Below are positions 45,533 to 54,340 of a stretch of 64,000 nucleotides of DNA, in pieces. The stretch's first letter is position 1. The number at the start of each line of letters is the position of its first letter. The translations under genes and the position numbers were made by a program. The stretch is from JACMQX01 sp044225675 (GTDB lineage Bacteria > Pseudomonadota > Gammaproteobacteria > Burkholderiales > Burkholderiaceae_C). Location of the stretch: NCBI GenBank assembly GCA_044225675.1, contig JBGAIH010000013.1, positions 1 to 64,000 of the forward strand, in the 5' to 3' direction. The notes under the pieces are model-generated. The model was given only the letters and a program-made list of their open reading frames with translations, was not told where the DNA came from and did no database searches.

Positions 45533-46364
45533 GCTGCCGCGAGAAATAGTCGAGGATCGCGTCGCGCGCCGCCAGCGTCGGCTGCCCGGCTTCGTCGATC
45601 AGGTGCGCCGTCACCACGCTGTGCGGCGTCACCACCACCTGCCTGAAGAAGGGCGGCGGCTCGGGATGGGCTGCCGAGTCGGGCAGTTCGTGCGCCACGA
45701 AGCGCGGCCCGAGCGCCTGCCGGAACGCCGCGAAGCGCTGCGCGCCGCACCACTTGTCGCCGGCAAAGCGGTAGGCCTGCACCGTGAGGTCCTCCTGCTC
45801 CAGCCGCTGGCGCAGCAGCACGAGTTCCCTGGCGTCGAGCCCCGCTTCGGCCGGGCGCTCCAGCGGCAGCGACGGCTGGCAGGCGACCGCTGCCATGGTG
45901 GGCGGCTCCAGCATCATGGACAGCGCAAAGTTGCCGGTAAAGCACATGCCGATGGCACCCACGCCCGGGCCGCCGCATCGTGCATGCAGGTGCTGCGCCA
46001 GCGCGCGCAGCCAGACGGTGACCGGCGCCGGCCCGCCGGCCTCCAGCGCGCGGAACTCGGCGCTGACACAGGCCTTGCGGAACACCGCCACGGCCTCCTC
46101 GGCCGTGGCGAGCGCGCCGTCGCGCCCGAACAGCGAGGGCATGCAGACGGTGAAGCCGGCGTCGCGCACCCAGCGGGCAAAGCGCGCGACGTGCGGGCTG
46201 ATGCCCGGCATCTCGGTCAGCACGATCACGGCCGGCCCGCTGCCGGCCTGGTAGACGAGGTGATCGATGCCACCGGACTCGAAGCGGCTGCGGGTGAAAT
46301 CGTCGAGGCTGTCGTCCTGGGTGAGGTCCGGTGCAGGCTTGCGTGAGGCGGGCGGAGCGTTCAT
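45519..46364 (-). CDS. dienelactone hydrolase-family protein
   Basis: 281 residues from the ATG at 46364. An alpha/beta hydrolase with the DLH nucleophile motif GAIGMCFTGNFAL (Cys141) and a C-terminal VVTPHSVVTAHL region where the catalytic His is expected. Such enzymes hydrolyse lactones of aromatic degradation, although many family members have other substrates. No catabolic genes of a recognised ring-cleavage pathway adjoin it. Confidence 0.83.
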   Translation of the reverse strand: MNAPPASRKPAPDLTQDDSLDDFTRSRFESGGIDHLVYQAGSGPAVIVLTEMPGISPHVARFARWVRDAGFTVCMPSLFGRDGALATAEEAVAVFRKACVSAEFRALEAGGPAPVTVWLRALAQHLHARCGGPGVGAIGMCFTGNFALSMMLEPPTMAAVACQPSLPLERPAEAGLDARELVLLRQRLEQEDLTVQAYRFAGDKWCGAQRFAAFRQALGPRFVAHELPDSAAHPEPPPFFRQVVVTPHSVVTAHLIDEAGQPTLAARDAILDYFSRQLKRA

Positions 46365-46639
46365 GCGATGGAGGGCGCCGGGCGGCGGCGTCGGTGGGGT
46401 GTGATGCGTTCGATTAGACCGGCGCGGCGGCCTTTGCGCAGGTGTCCGGAATGTCTTGAATGAGGCCGTTTCGGACAGCCCTCCTGCATCACCGCATGCC
46501 ACCGCCACCGCATGCCCGCAGCTCATGCGATCGGGCCCTGATGTCGTTTGAAACGCCGCACCGCCTGCACCACCATCTGCTGCAGGGCGCGCGGCACGGG
46601 GCCGTGCGCCGATCGACGGTCACCCATGAGGAATCCGAC

Positions 46640-47503
46640 ATGCCAGTCCGTATCGAGCGCCAGGGGCGCGTCATCACCATCATCCAGTCGCGCATCGAGG
46701 TGCGCAACGCGGTCGACCCCGACCATGCCGATGCCCTGCAGGAGGCCTTCCTCGCCTTCGACGCCGACGACAGCGCCGACGTTGCGGTGTTCTGGGGCGA
46801 AGGCGGCGCATTCTGCGCGGGGGCGGACCTCAAGAACCTGGCGCGGCGCGGCATCGCCACGGCCGAGAACCGGCAGACCCACCGCAGTCTCGAATTTCCT
46901 GCCGACGGCAGTGCGCCGCCGCGCGGGCCCATGGGGCCCTCGCGCCTGCACCTGAGCAAGCCGGTGATCGCGGCCATCGAAGGGCCGGCCGTGGCCGGGG
47001 GCATGGAGCTGGCGCTGTGGGCCGACCTGCGGGTAATGGCCGAGGACGCCTACATGGGCGTGTACTGCCGGCGCTGGGGCGTGCCCCTGTCCGACGGCGG
47101 CACGGTGCGGCTGCCGCGCCTGATCGGCCAGGGCCGGGCGCTGGAGATCATCCTCACCGGCCGCCAGGTGAGCGCAGCCGAATGCCTGCGCATCGGCCTG
47201 TGCGAGCAGGTGGTGCCGCACGGCCAGGCGCGGCGCGCGGCCGAGGCGCTGGCCCAGGAGATCGCCCGCTTTCCGCAGCACTGCGCCCGCACCGACCGCC
47301 GCGCGGTCTATCTGCAGCACGGCCTGCCCGAGGCCGTGGCGCTGGAGCGCGAATGGGTCAACTGCGCCGGCGTCTTCCAGGCCGAAGGCGCGGCCGGCGT
47401 GGCCCGCTTCACCAGCGGGATCGGCCGGCACGGCGACTTCGCGCTGGCCGGCACGGCGGCGCAGCAGGACGAGGCCGAACGCGCGCCGCAGGCGGCAGAT
47501 TGA
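46640..47503 (+). CDS. enoyl-CoA hydratase/isomerase family protein (crotonase)
   Basis: 287 residues from the ATG at 46640. Crotonase landmarks: FWGEGGAFCAGADLKNLA (oxyanion hole), KPVIAAIEGPAVAGGMELAL and WGVPLSDGGTVRLPRLIG with the usual acid position shifted to Asp. Acts on acyl-CoA thioesters; the exact reaction is unclear. Divergent from the DLH gene and convergent with the isomerase-like gene. Confidence 0.88.
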   Translation: MPVRIERQGRVITIIQSRIEVRNAVDPDHADALQEAFLAFDADDSADVAVFWGEGGAFCAGADLKNLARRGIATAENRQTHRSLEFPADGSAPPRGPMGPSRLHLSKPVIAAIEGPAVAGGMELALWADLRVMAEDAYMGVYCRRWGVPLSDGGTVRLPRLIGQGRALEIILTGRQVSAAECLRIGLCEQVVPHGQARRAAEALAQEIARFPQHCARTDRRAVYLQHGLPEAVALEREWVNCAGVFQAEGAAGVARFTSGIGRHGDFALAGTAAQQDEAERAPQAAD

Positions 47504-47521
47504 ACGCAGACCGGCCCGCCG

Positions 47522-48142
47522 TCAGACGGAGGCCGCGAACGCCAGCGCGTCTTCGAGCCGGTCGTTGCCCCAGAACATCTCGGTGCCGACCATGAAGGTC
47601 GGCGCACCGAAGATGCCCATGGCCTGGGCGCTTTCGGTCTGCGTGCGCAGGAGGCGCTTGTTGTCCTCCGACACGGCCTGCGCAAGAATCTGATCGACCG
47701 GCAGGCCCAGCGCCTCGAGCACCTCGCTCACCGCCTCGGCGTTGTCGATGTCGCGGTCCTGCACGAAGTTCAGCTGCATCATGCGGCGGCAGTAGGTGCC
47801 CATCCAGTCCTGCGAGGCGCCGACCAGCGCCACCCGCAGCGGCAGCACCGCGCTGCGCGGAAACACGCTGGGCCGCTCCCAGGCGATGCCGTATTTCTCG
47901 CACTGGCGGACCATGTCACGCCAGGTGTATTCCCCCTTGGCCTTCTGCAGCACGAAGGGGGAGCTCGACCAGCCGAAGGACTTGAAGATCGGCCCCAGCA
48001 GAAACGGCTGCCAGCGCAGGCTCACGCCGTGACGCGCGGCGGCCTCCTCGATCCGCATGACCGAGATGTAGCTGTAGTTGCTGCCGAACTCGAACCAGAA
48101 GTCGACTTCGGCGGCGCGGCGGGGGGCAATGGAATGGTCCAT
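47522..48142 (-). CDS. DsbA-family protein, 2-hydroxychromene-2-carboxylate isomerase-like
   Basis: 206 residues from the ATG at 48142 with AAGGAA upstream; a more distal ATG at 48154 is less well placed. Thioredoxin-fold kappa-class features: VDFWFEFGSNYSYISVMRIE (serine in place of CxxC), RWQPFLLGPIF, ALVGASQDWM and MGIFGAPTFMVGTEMFWGND. In naphthalene-type pathways such enzymes isomerise 2-hydroxychromene-2-carboxylate with glutathione. Follows the CmcJ-like gene by 11 bp, so they are co-transcribed. Confidence 0.85.
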   Translation of the reverse strand: MDHSIAPRRAAEVDFWFEFGSNYSYISVMRIEEAAARHGVSLRWQPFLLGPIFKSFGWSSSPFVLQKAKGEYTWRDMVRQCEKYGIAWERPSVFPRSAVLPLRVALVGASQDWMGTYCRRMMQLNFVQDRDIDNAEAVSEVLEALGLPVDQILAQAVSEDNKRLLRTQTESAQAMGIFGAPTFMVGTEMFWGNDRLEDALAFAASV

Positions 48143-48153
48143 GGGTTCCTTCA

Positions 48154-49053
48154 TCAAAAAACAACCAGGCAGCGCATCTCGACGCTCTCGCGCGCCGGAG
48201 CATCGGCCGATGCTCCGGGCAGGCGGAAGGCCGCGTGCGGCGTGAAGCGGGAGGTGCCGCTGCACTGCGAATCGAACTGCTTGAACACCAGCACCTCCTC
48301 GGGCTGCATGTCGGGAAAGTAGCTCCAGCGATGACACGACGCATGGGCCACCAGATGGATTTCGCCGCTGCGGGTGGGATAGCGGACTTCGCCCGTCACC
48401 AGGTCCCAGGGCCGCACGGTGCGCGCGTCGCACAGCGCCAGCGGCGACTGCTGCACGGGCCGGTGGATCGGGCGCCAGAGGTTGACGATGCAAAAGCGCG
48501 CCACGCGGGCGAGCGCGGTCGGATCGCCCAGCGCCAGGCCGAGGCGGCGCGCGCCCGAGGCTTCGGTGTAGTCGTTGTGGACGCGGCTGTTGGCTGCCGG
48601 CCGGCCGCCGGGCCCCGCCCGGCTGAAGGTCGGCGGCGCGAGGCTGTCGTGCTCGAGCCGAAGCACATGGTCGAACACGAACGCATGGGTGCCGCCCGTG
48701 GCCGCCAGCGCCAGTTCGCCGGCTTCGTCGTAGCCGGTCGTCATCACCTCCAGCACGTCGCGGAAATCCCGCACGCGGCTGGGCGCATGCCGCAGCTCGA
48801 AGCCCTCCCGGTCCAGCGCAGGCGGCTGCGGCGCGCAGCGGCCGTCGTGCAGCGGCATCTGCCGCGTCACGTAGGCGCCGCTCTCCCAGGGCACGCCCGG
48901 CGGTGGCTCATGCGTGTAGTTGCAGGGCTTGACGCCGGTGGGCAGCAGATAGCTCAGACCCGCGAGCAAGGGCGCACGGGCCGGCGCCGCCGCAGCGGCG
49001 TGCGCCCCGGCAGGCAGCGGAGACAGGGGGGGTGGGGCAGGCGTTGAGTCCAT
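48154..49053 (-). CDS. CmcJ/NvfI-family oxidoreductase/methyltransferase-like protein
   Basis: 299 residues. Hallmarks of the CmcJ/GA4-desaturase-like family: RVHNDYTEASGARRLG, FCIVNLWRPIHRPVQQSPLA, SGEIHLVAHA and WSYFPDMQPEEVLVFKQFDS. Members act in cephamycin methoxylation and fungal natural-product pathways and are also common in bacteria of unknown pathway. The N-terminal 25 residues are Ala/Pro-rich. Operon partner of the isomerase-like gene. Confidence 0.82.
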   Translation of the reverse strand: MDSTPAPPPLSPLPAGAHAAAAAPARAPLLAGLSYLLPTGVKPCNYTHEPPPGVPWESGAYVTRQMPLHDGRCAPQPPALDREGFELRHAPSRVRDFRDVLEVMTTGYDEAGELALAATGGTHAFVFDHVLRLEHDSLAPPTFSRAGPGGRPAANSRVHNDYTEASGARRLGLALGDPTALARVARFCIVNLWRPIHRPVQQSPLALCDARTVRPWDLVTGEVRYPTRSGEIHLVAHASCHRWSYFPDMQPEEVLVFKQFDSQCSGTSRFTPHAAFRLPGASADAPARESVEMRCLVVF

Positions 49054-49276
49054 GAGGCAGAGGCTGCGGTGACCGGGCCGTTATGGCCCGGCCGCACAGT
49101 GCGGTGCGCAGGCCCCGATTGAATGCGTGCGCGGGCCCCGCTTCAAGCGACTTCTCTTCACGATCCCATGAGGCGGGGGAATCCGGCGCAGCGGCCCAGG
49201 TCTGGCATGAGCATTCGTCCTGCGAGGCGGCACAAATATCACACCATGCGCTGCCGTCCGATCTCACACTTTGCGC

Positions 49277-49873
49277 ATGACCTCCGATGCCGACGCTTCC
49301 AGAAGTCCCTCCGAACGTTCCTCCGACCGTTCCTCCAGCACGCCCTCGAACAGGCCGTCCAACAGGCCAACCAAGGGCTCCTCCGGCAGCACCGACGCAG
49401 CGGGCGCACCGGTGTCGCTGCGCGCGGCGGACGCCCCCGTGCGACGCAGGCCGAGCCAGTACCCCGAGCCCTTTGCTTCGCGCATGGCGGGCCGCACCAA
49501 GCGGGCTCTGGGCGACCTGTTCGGGCTGCGCAACTTCGGCGTGAACCTCACCACGCTCGCGCCGCAGTCCGCGTCGGCCCTGCGCCACGCCCATGCACTG
49601 CAGGACGAATTCATCTACGTGCTGGAGGGCACGCCGACGCTCGTGACCGATGCCGGCGAGACGCTGCTGGCGCCCGGCGACTGCGCAGGCTTTGCGCACG
49701 GCACGGGCCAGGCGCATCACCTGGTCAATCGCAGCGCGCTGCCTGCCACCTATCTGGAGATCGGCGACCGGACCCCCGGCGACAGCGCCACCTACCCCGA
49801 CGACGACCTGCGCGCCGAGCGCAAGGGCGACGGCTGGCGGTTCCTGCACAAGGACGGCACACCCTACGCCTGA
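49277..49873 (+). CDS. cupin-domain protein
   Basis: 198 residues from the ATG at 49277. The cupin core is clear: RHAHALQDEFIYVLEGTPTL with metal-binding His/Glu, then APGDCAGFAHGTGQAHHLVN. PEPFASRMAGRTKRALGDLF and GDRTPGDSATYPDDDL are typical of this sugar/mannose-epimerase-like group. The first 45 residues are Ser/Pro-rich and may be non-native; a later start near residue 45 would match usual length. Confidence 0.8.
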   Translation: MTSDADASRSPSERSSDRSSSTPSNRPSNRPTKGSSGSTDAAGAPVSLRAADAPVRRRPSQYPEPFASRMAGRTKRALGDLFGLRNFGVNLTTLAPQSASALRHAHALQDEFIYVLEGTPTLVTDAGETLLAPGDCAGFAHGTGQAHHLVNRSALPATYLEIGDRTPGDSATYPDDDLRAERKGDGWRFLHKDGTPYA

Positions 49874-50217
49874 ATGGACCCTGCCTGCGCCCCTGCCAGC
49901 GCAGGCTCGCCCGGCCCGTCCGCCGGCTCGTGGAGCGCGCCTGCCGACGGGGCCAGGGCCGCAGCGCTGCGTGTGGCCCGGCAGGCCAGGTCCAGCGAAG
50001 CCAGCAGCGCGCAGGCATGGGCATGGAACACTTCACCGGCGGGCGTGAGCGTGGCACCGCGCCAGGAACGATGCAGCAGCGCGGTGCCCAGTTCACGCTC
50101 CAGATCGCGTATCTGGGTGGACAGGGGCGGCTGCGACACACCCAGCCGCCGGGCCGCGCCCAGGAAGCTGCCCTCTTGCGCGATCGCAACGAAGTAACGA
50201 AGGTGACGCAGTTCCAT
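49864..50217 (-). CDS. truncated LysR regulator (DNA-binding domain only)
   Basis: 117 residues from the ATG at 50217. Residues 1-85 are a complete LysR HTH (MELRHLRYFVAIAQEGSFLG, then LGVSQPPLSTQIRDLERELG and LTPAGEVFHAHA). The effector domain is missing: after about residue 90 the chain becomes Ala-rich and stops inside the end of the cupin gene. Probably the remnant of a normal 300-residue regulator; a stand-alone DNA-binding protein is possible. Confidence 0.65.
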   Translation of the reverse strand: MELRHLRYFVAIAQEGSFLGAARRLGVSQPPLSTQIRDLERELGTALLHRSWRGATLTPAGEVFHAHACALLASLDLACRATRSAAALAPSAGALHEPADGPGEPALAGAQAGSIQA

Positions 50218-50257
50218 ATCGAGCAGGCTTGAAGGGCGCGGGGCGGACAGGGGAGGA

Positions 50258-51253
50258 TCAGGGCCTGAGCTCACGCTGCGACCCACGCTGCGACCCGCTC
50301 TGCGATACACCCTGCGCCATCCTGTGCGCCACCACCGAGGCGCAGAACACGCCCGTCATGACCAGCGCCACGCCGGCCAGCGCGACCGCACTGGGCTGCT
50401 CGCCCAGCAGGGCCCAGGCCACCAGCGCCGCCACGCCCGGCGTGACGGCCAGGCCCGCAGCCACGCGCGACGCGCCCAGCACCCGCACAGCACGGATGTA
50501 CACGATGTTGCCCACCACCGACACCAGCACCCCCTGGATGAAGGCCTGCAGCAGGATGTCGTGCCAGGACAGGCCGGCCAGCGCATGCAGACCGAGGTCC
50601 GGCCCCTGGCCCGTCGCCGCCGCCAGGCGCGTCAGGCCATACACCGGCAGGTAGAGCGCGCACGAGACCACGGCGACCAGGGCGGCGCCCGGCAAGGGCG
50701 GCACCTGCAGACGCGCGGCCGCCATGCCATAGCTCGACCACAGGAGCGACGCGCCCAGCAGCAGCGCCTGCCCGGTCAGCTCGCGGCCCGCGCCGCCGCC
50801 GTGGCCCTGCAGCGTGGCCGCATCGACCAGAAGCAACGCGATGCCGCTGCAGATCACAAGCACCGCCAGCACCTGGGCCAGGCGCGGCGCCCGGCGGCCG
50901 AGCACCGACTGCAGCACCAGCGTCGACAGCGGCAGCGTGCCGTGCAGCAGCGCACTGCCGTGGCCCGGCGGCGCCAGCTGGATCCCGGCATAGGCCGTGA
51001 GCGCAAACCCGCCACCGCCGCACAGCGCCAGCACGATCGCGTCGTGCCAACGCAGTCCCAGCAGGCGGTGCCTGGCGAACACCGGCAGAAGCAGCAGCGC
51101 GGCGACGCCAAAACGCAGCGCCGTCAGGTCCCACGGGCCGAGTTGCGTTCGCACCCCCGCACGCGTGGCCACCACGAAGGCCGTGAAGAACATCACCGTG
51201 GCCACCAGCGCGGCCAGACCGAGGATCAGATTCTTGCCGGACGCCGACTGCAT
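50258..51253 (-). CDS. EamA/DMT-family transporter
   Basis: 331 residues with about ten hydrophobic helices in two EamA repeats: LAALVATVMFFTAFVVATRA with GPWDLTALRFGVAALLLLPV, and later WHDILLQAFIQGVLVSVVGN with VTPGVAALVAWALLGEQPSA. Inner-membrane metabolite exporter. It lies 40 bp ahead of the truncated LysR gene in the same direction. Substrate unknown. Confidence 0.88.
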   Translation of the reverse strand: MQSASGKNLILGLAALVATVMFFTAFVVATRAGVRTQLGPWDLTALRFGVAALLLLPVFARHRLLGLRWHDAIVLALCGGGGFALTAYAGIQLAPPGHGSALLHGTLPLSTLVLQSVLGRRAPRLAQVLAVLVICSGIALLLVDAATLQGHGGGAGRELTGQALLLGASLLWSSYGMAAARLQVPPLPGAALVAVVSCALYLPVYGLTRLAAATGQGPDLGLHALAGLSWHDILLQAFIQGVLVSVVGNIVYIRAVRVLGASRVAAGLAVTPGVAALVAWALLGEQPSAVALAGVALVMTGVFCASVVAHRMAQGVSQSGSQRGSQRELRP

Positions 51254-51478
51254 GGACCGCCTGTGTGATGAGGGACAAGGAAAAGCGCTCCGATTGTGGC
51301 TGCGTGCGGCGCCCGGCGCGCGGCGCCGGCGGATGACATTTCGGCGCAGCGACGGTGGCGCAATTCATGGATGGAGGAGGACTTTCCGGCCAAGCTGCAG
51401 CTGCTCATGCGGGTCAAGGCGCTGGCATGGCCCCTGCCGCGCCACTGCCTCACGGCGTGAGGACCCGCGCCGCAGCGC

Positions 51479-52639
51479 ATGAAAAATCGTCGCCGGTGGC
51501 GTGACGAACTCTCCGTTGACGCGCCGGTGGTCGGCCCTCAGAGTCAGGTCGTGAGCACCGCCCCCTTCTCAAGACGTCGCGCCCTCGGCGCCGCTGCCGT
51601 CTGGTGGCTGGCCGACCGTGCAAGCGGAGCCGCCGGGTCGGGCGGCGGACCTGCCCCGGCCGGTGCCCCTGCCCGCGCCCCGGCGTCTGCACTGGCCCCT
51701 GCGTCGACCGAGTCCGCCGAGCCTCACGCGTCGGTCGACGCGGCCCTGTCCGCGAGCCTCGACGAGGCGCTGCAGCAAGACTTCTCCGACATCGACAGTC
51801 TCGTCATGCTGTGGCGGGGCCGCACGGCGCACAGCTTTCACCGCGACGGCGACGCGCAGCGCCTGCGCGACACCCAATCCGTCGCCAAGAGCCTGCTGTC
51901 CATGCTGGTGGGCATCGCGATCGGCCGCGGCCACCTGGGCAGCGTGGACATGCCGTTGCTGCAGCTCGTGCCCGAATGGCGCGGCCTGAACGCCGATCCG
52001 CGCAGCGGCGGCATCACGCTGCGCCATCTGCTCACGATGACCGCCGGCTTCGCCGTCCAGGATCCGCGCGGCAACGCGCCGGCGCTGGCACCCCAGGCGG
52101 CCTGGCAGCGCCCCATGGCCTTCGCACCGGGCGAGCGCTTTGCCTACGACAACAGCACAGTCCCCCTGCTCGTGGCGGCTCTCGAACGCGCGGTGCGCAT
52201 GCCGCTGGCCGCCTGGGCCGGCCAGGCCCTGGTCGAGCCGCTGGGCCTGCGCCCGCCCGGGCTCGAACGCGGACTGTTTCTGCGCACCGCCGACATGGCG
52301 CGCCTGGGCCAGCTCATGCTCCAGGGCGGCCGCTGGGGCGAGCAGCAGATCATCCCGGCCGAGCATGTGGTGCAGTCCACGCGCGTGCAGAACCCGGGCG
52401 GCCCTCCCGTGTCGATGCCCTACGGCTACCTGTGGTGGATCCTGCCCTCGGCCGAGCCGCGCCCGACCTTCTTTGCCAGCGGCTGGGGCGGCCAGCTGAT
52501 CTGGGTGTCGCCCGCGCTGAAGACGGTGATCGCCATCACCTCGCCTGCAACGCCGGCCAGCCAGGGTCGCGGCCACGCCACGCGGCTGCTGCGGCAAAAG
52601 CTGCTGCCGGCCGCCATCGCGCTCGCGCAGCGCGGCTGA
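51479..52639 (+). CDS. serine hydrolase, class C beta-lactamase family
   Basis: 386 residues; an alternative GTG at 51551 would start just before a signal region with SRRRALGAAAVWWLAD. Active-site motifs: SVAK (Ser134, Lys137), YDN (Tyr223, Asn225), and a late WGGQLIW in the usual KTG position. Members are esterases, peptidases or amidases of the cell envelope; most are not resistance enzymes. Residues before 90 are Ala/Pro-rich. Confidence 0.85.
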   Translation: MKNRRRWRDELSVDAPVVGPQSQVVSTAPFSRRRALGAAAVWWLADRASGAAGSGGGPAPAGAPARAPASALAPASTESAEPHASVDAALSASLDEALQQDFSDIDSLVMLWRGRTAHSFHRDGDAQRLRDTQSVAKSLLSMLVGIAIGRGHLGSVDMPLLQLVPEWRGLNADPRSGGITLRHLLTMTAGFAVQDPRGNAPALAPQAAWQRPMAFAPGERFAYDNSTVPLLVAALERAVRMPLAAWAGQALVEPLGLRPPGLERGLFLRTADMARLGQLMLQGGRWGEQQIIPAEHVVQSTRVQNPGGPPVSMPYGYLWWILPSAEPRPTFFASGWGGQLIWVSPALKTVIAITSPATPASQGRGHATRLLRQKLLPAAIALAQRG

Positions 52640-52725
52640 AAGGCGCTGGCAGCGCCAAGCCGGCCGTCCCGTCCCGTCCCCGATCGAGTTCCGCTTGCCT
52701 CCTCCTCTTCATCCGAAAGCATCGA

Positions 52726-53037
52726 ATGATCACCTGCCATATCCGCTACGTCATCGACCCTGCGCGCATCCAGGAGTTCGAGCATTACCTGCAGCTGTGG
52801 TTCGGCCTGCTCGCCAAATTCGGCGGCACGCACCACGGCTACTTTCTGCCGTCCGAGGGTGCCAGCAACATCGCGCTGGGCTTGTTTTCGTTTCCGTCCC
52901 TGGCGGCCTATGAGGACTACCGCAACCGGTCCTTCGCCGATCCGGACTGCCAGGCGGCCTTTCGCTACGCGCAGGAGACGCAATGCTTTCTGAGCTATGA
53001 GCGGACGTTCTTCCGGCCGATGTTTCCGCCGCAGTGA
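52726..53037 (+). CDS. NIPSNAP-family protein
   Basis: 103 residues from the ATG at 52726. A ferredoxin-like alpha-beta barrel pattern (CHIRYVIDPARIQEFEHYLQ, HHGYFLPSEGASNIALGLFS, FPSLAAYEDYRNRSFADPD) matches the NIPSNAP/dimeric barrel group. Small soluble protein of unknown function, separated by 86 bp from the hydrolase gene. Confidence 0.8.
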   Translation: MITCHIRYVIDPARIQEFEHYLQLWFGLLAKFGGTHHGYFLPSEGASNIALGLFSFPSLAAYEDYRNRSFADPDCQAAFRYAQETQCFLSYERTFFRPMFPPQ

Positions 53038-53067
53038 GCGGGCGCAGTTTCCACCCCAGTGAGCTCA

Positions 53068-53083
53068 GGCGGATGCATCCGCC
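53068..53083. terminator. perfect palindrome between convergent genes
   Basis: ggcggatgcatccgcc is a 16-bp perfect palindrome between the NIPSNAP gene and the convergent LysE-type exporter gene. With no loop it can form only a short hairpin and has no T tract. It is a possible bidirectional terminator or a protein-binding site. Confidence 0.3.
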
Positions 53084-53095
53084 GGGCTGCGGATC

Positions 53096-53746
53096 TCAGA
53101 GCAGTTCCAGCACCACCTGCCCCAGCATGAACAGCGCGAGCAGGGCCATGGCCAGCGCGCCCATCTGCCCGATGCGCCGCGCGTGGCGCGCCTGCAAGCC
53201 CCGCATGCGCGAGTTCGACAGGGCCAGTGCCAGCACGAGATGCCAGGTCAGCGCATTGGCGACGGCGATGACCACGCAGGCCACCAGCATGCCGGTTGAC
53301 ACCGTCGGCGGCAGGAGCGACACGAACAGGCTGCCAAAGAAAAAGATGGGCTTGGGGTTGCCGAGATTGGTGGCCAGACCCATGCGGTAGGCCGCGCCGT
53401 CAGCGATCCCGCCAGCGTCAGCGGTACGGCGCTCCGCTCCCACATCGAGGACGGTCGCAGCCCCCGCGCTGGCGCGCAGCATGCGCACGGCCGCGTAAAG
53501 CAGATACGCCGCCGCCACCACCTGCACCCCGCGCCGCAGCAGCGGATGGTGGCGGAACACGGCATCGACGCCGGCCACCGCGAGCGTGGCCCACACCAGG
53601 GTCGCCGTGCTGATGCCCACCGCGGCCCAGAGCGCTGCCCGCCGCGAACCGCGCGCGGCCAGGCTGGCCAGCAAAACGTAGTTCACGCCCGGCGTCACCA
53701 GCACGAGCCAGTGCAGCACGAAGACCGACAGCAGCGCCTGGGTCAT
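53096..53746 (-). CDS. LysE/RhtB-family amino-acid exporter
   Basis: 216 residues from the ATG at 53746. Six hydrophobic helices and the family signature near the start: LHWLVLVTPGVNYVLLASLA, then AALWAAVGISTATLVWATLA. NLGNPKPIFFFGSLFVSLLP marks the middle. Inner-membrane efflux of amino acids or derivatives. It follows the VOC gene by 34 bp in the same direction. Confidence 0.88.
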   Translation of the reverse strand: MTQALLSVFVLHWLVLVTPGVNYVLLASLAARGSRRAALWAAVGISTATLVWATLAVAGVDAVFRHHPLLRRGVQVVAAAYLLYAAVRMLRASAGAATVLDVGAERRTADAGGIADGAAYRMGLATNLGNPKPIFFFGSLFVSLLPPTVSTGMLVACVVIAVANALTWHLVLALALSNSRMRGLQARHARRIGQMGALAMALLALFMLGQVVLELL

Positions 53747-53780
53747 GACGTGAGATCGGGCCGCTGCCGCGCGCCGCGCC

Positions 53781-54170
53781 TCAGGCGCTGCCCACGGGCG
53801 TGCCGTCGACCACGGTGCCGATGTGCCACAGCACGCCGCTCGGGTCCAGCAGGTGGAACTCGCGGATGCCCCAGGGCCGGTCCTCGGGCGGGCCGCCGCG
53901 CACGCCGTAGCGCGCGAGCAGGTCCACCGCGCACACATGGTCCCACCAGGCCTGCACGTCCTTGACCAGCATGTGCATCACGAAGTTCTCGGCATGCTGC
54001 GGCACGTGAAAGCGCTGCAGCATGAAGCGGCAGGGGCCTGCATGCAGATAGGCCATGTCCTCGCTGGACCAGGCGATGGTGAAGCCGAGGTCGGCGTAGA
54101 AGCGCAGCGACAGCGCGAAGTCGCGTGCCGGCACGAAGGCCTTGAGTTCGATCGGTGTGAGGTCGGGCAT
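53781..54170 (-). CDS. VOC/glyoxalase-like protein
   Basis: 129 residues from the ATG at 54170. One vicinal-oxygen-chelate domain: LKAFVPARDFALSLRFYADL, GFTIAWSSEDMAYLHAG and WGIREFHLLDPSGVLWHIG. Similar small proteins bind or detoxify antibiotics or aldehydes, but no specific activity can be read from the sequence. Probably co-transcribed with the exporter. Confidence 0.83.
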   Translation of the reverse strand: MPDLTPIELKAFVPARDFALSLRFYADLGFTIAWSSEDMAYLHAGPCRFMLQRFHVPQHAENFVMHMLVKDVQAWWDHVCAVDLLARYGVRGGPPEDRPWGIREFHLLDPSGVLWHIGTVVDGTPVGSA

Positions 54171-54340
54171 GGCGGGTCGGTCCGGGTCACGGCGCTGGCG
54201 CGCCGCAGTGGGCGGGCTGCCAGCATAAACGAGGCGGCGGCCCGGGCGCGATGTGTCGCCGCTGCACGCTGCGGGCGTCAATGTCGCGGTGGGCGGCGCG
54301 GGCGAGCACAATGCACCCCAGCTTGCGCGAAGGAGACAGC

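Noticed and set aside
51479..52639. Beta-lactam resistance gene
   Set aside because: Motifs fit the broad serine-hydrolase family, but the KTG box is replaced by a WGG region and most such homologues are esterases or peptidases.
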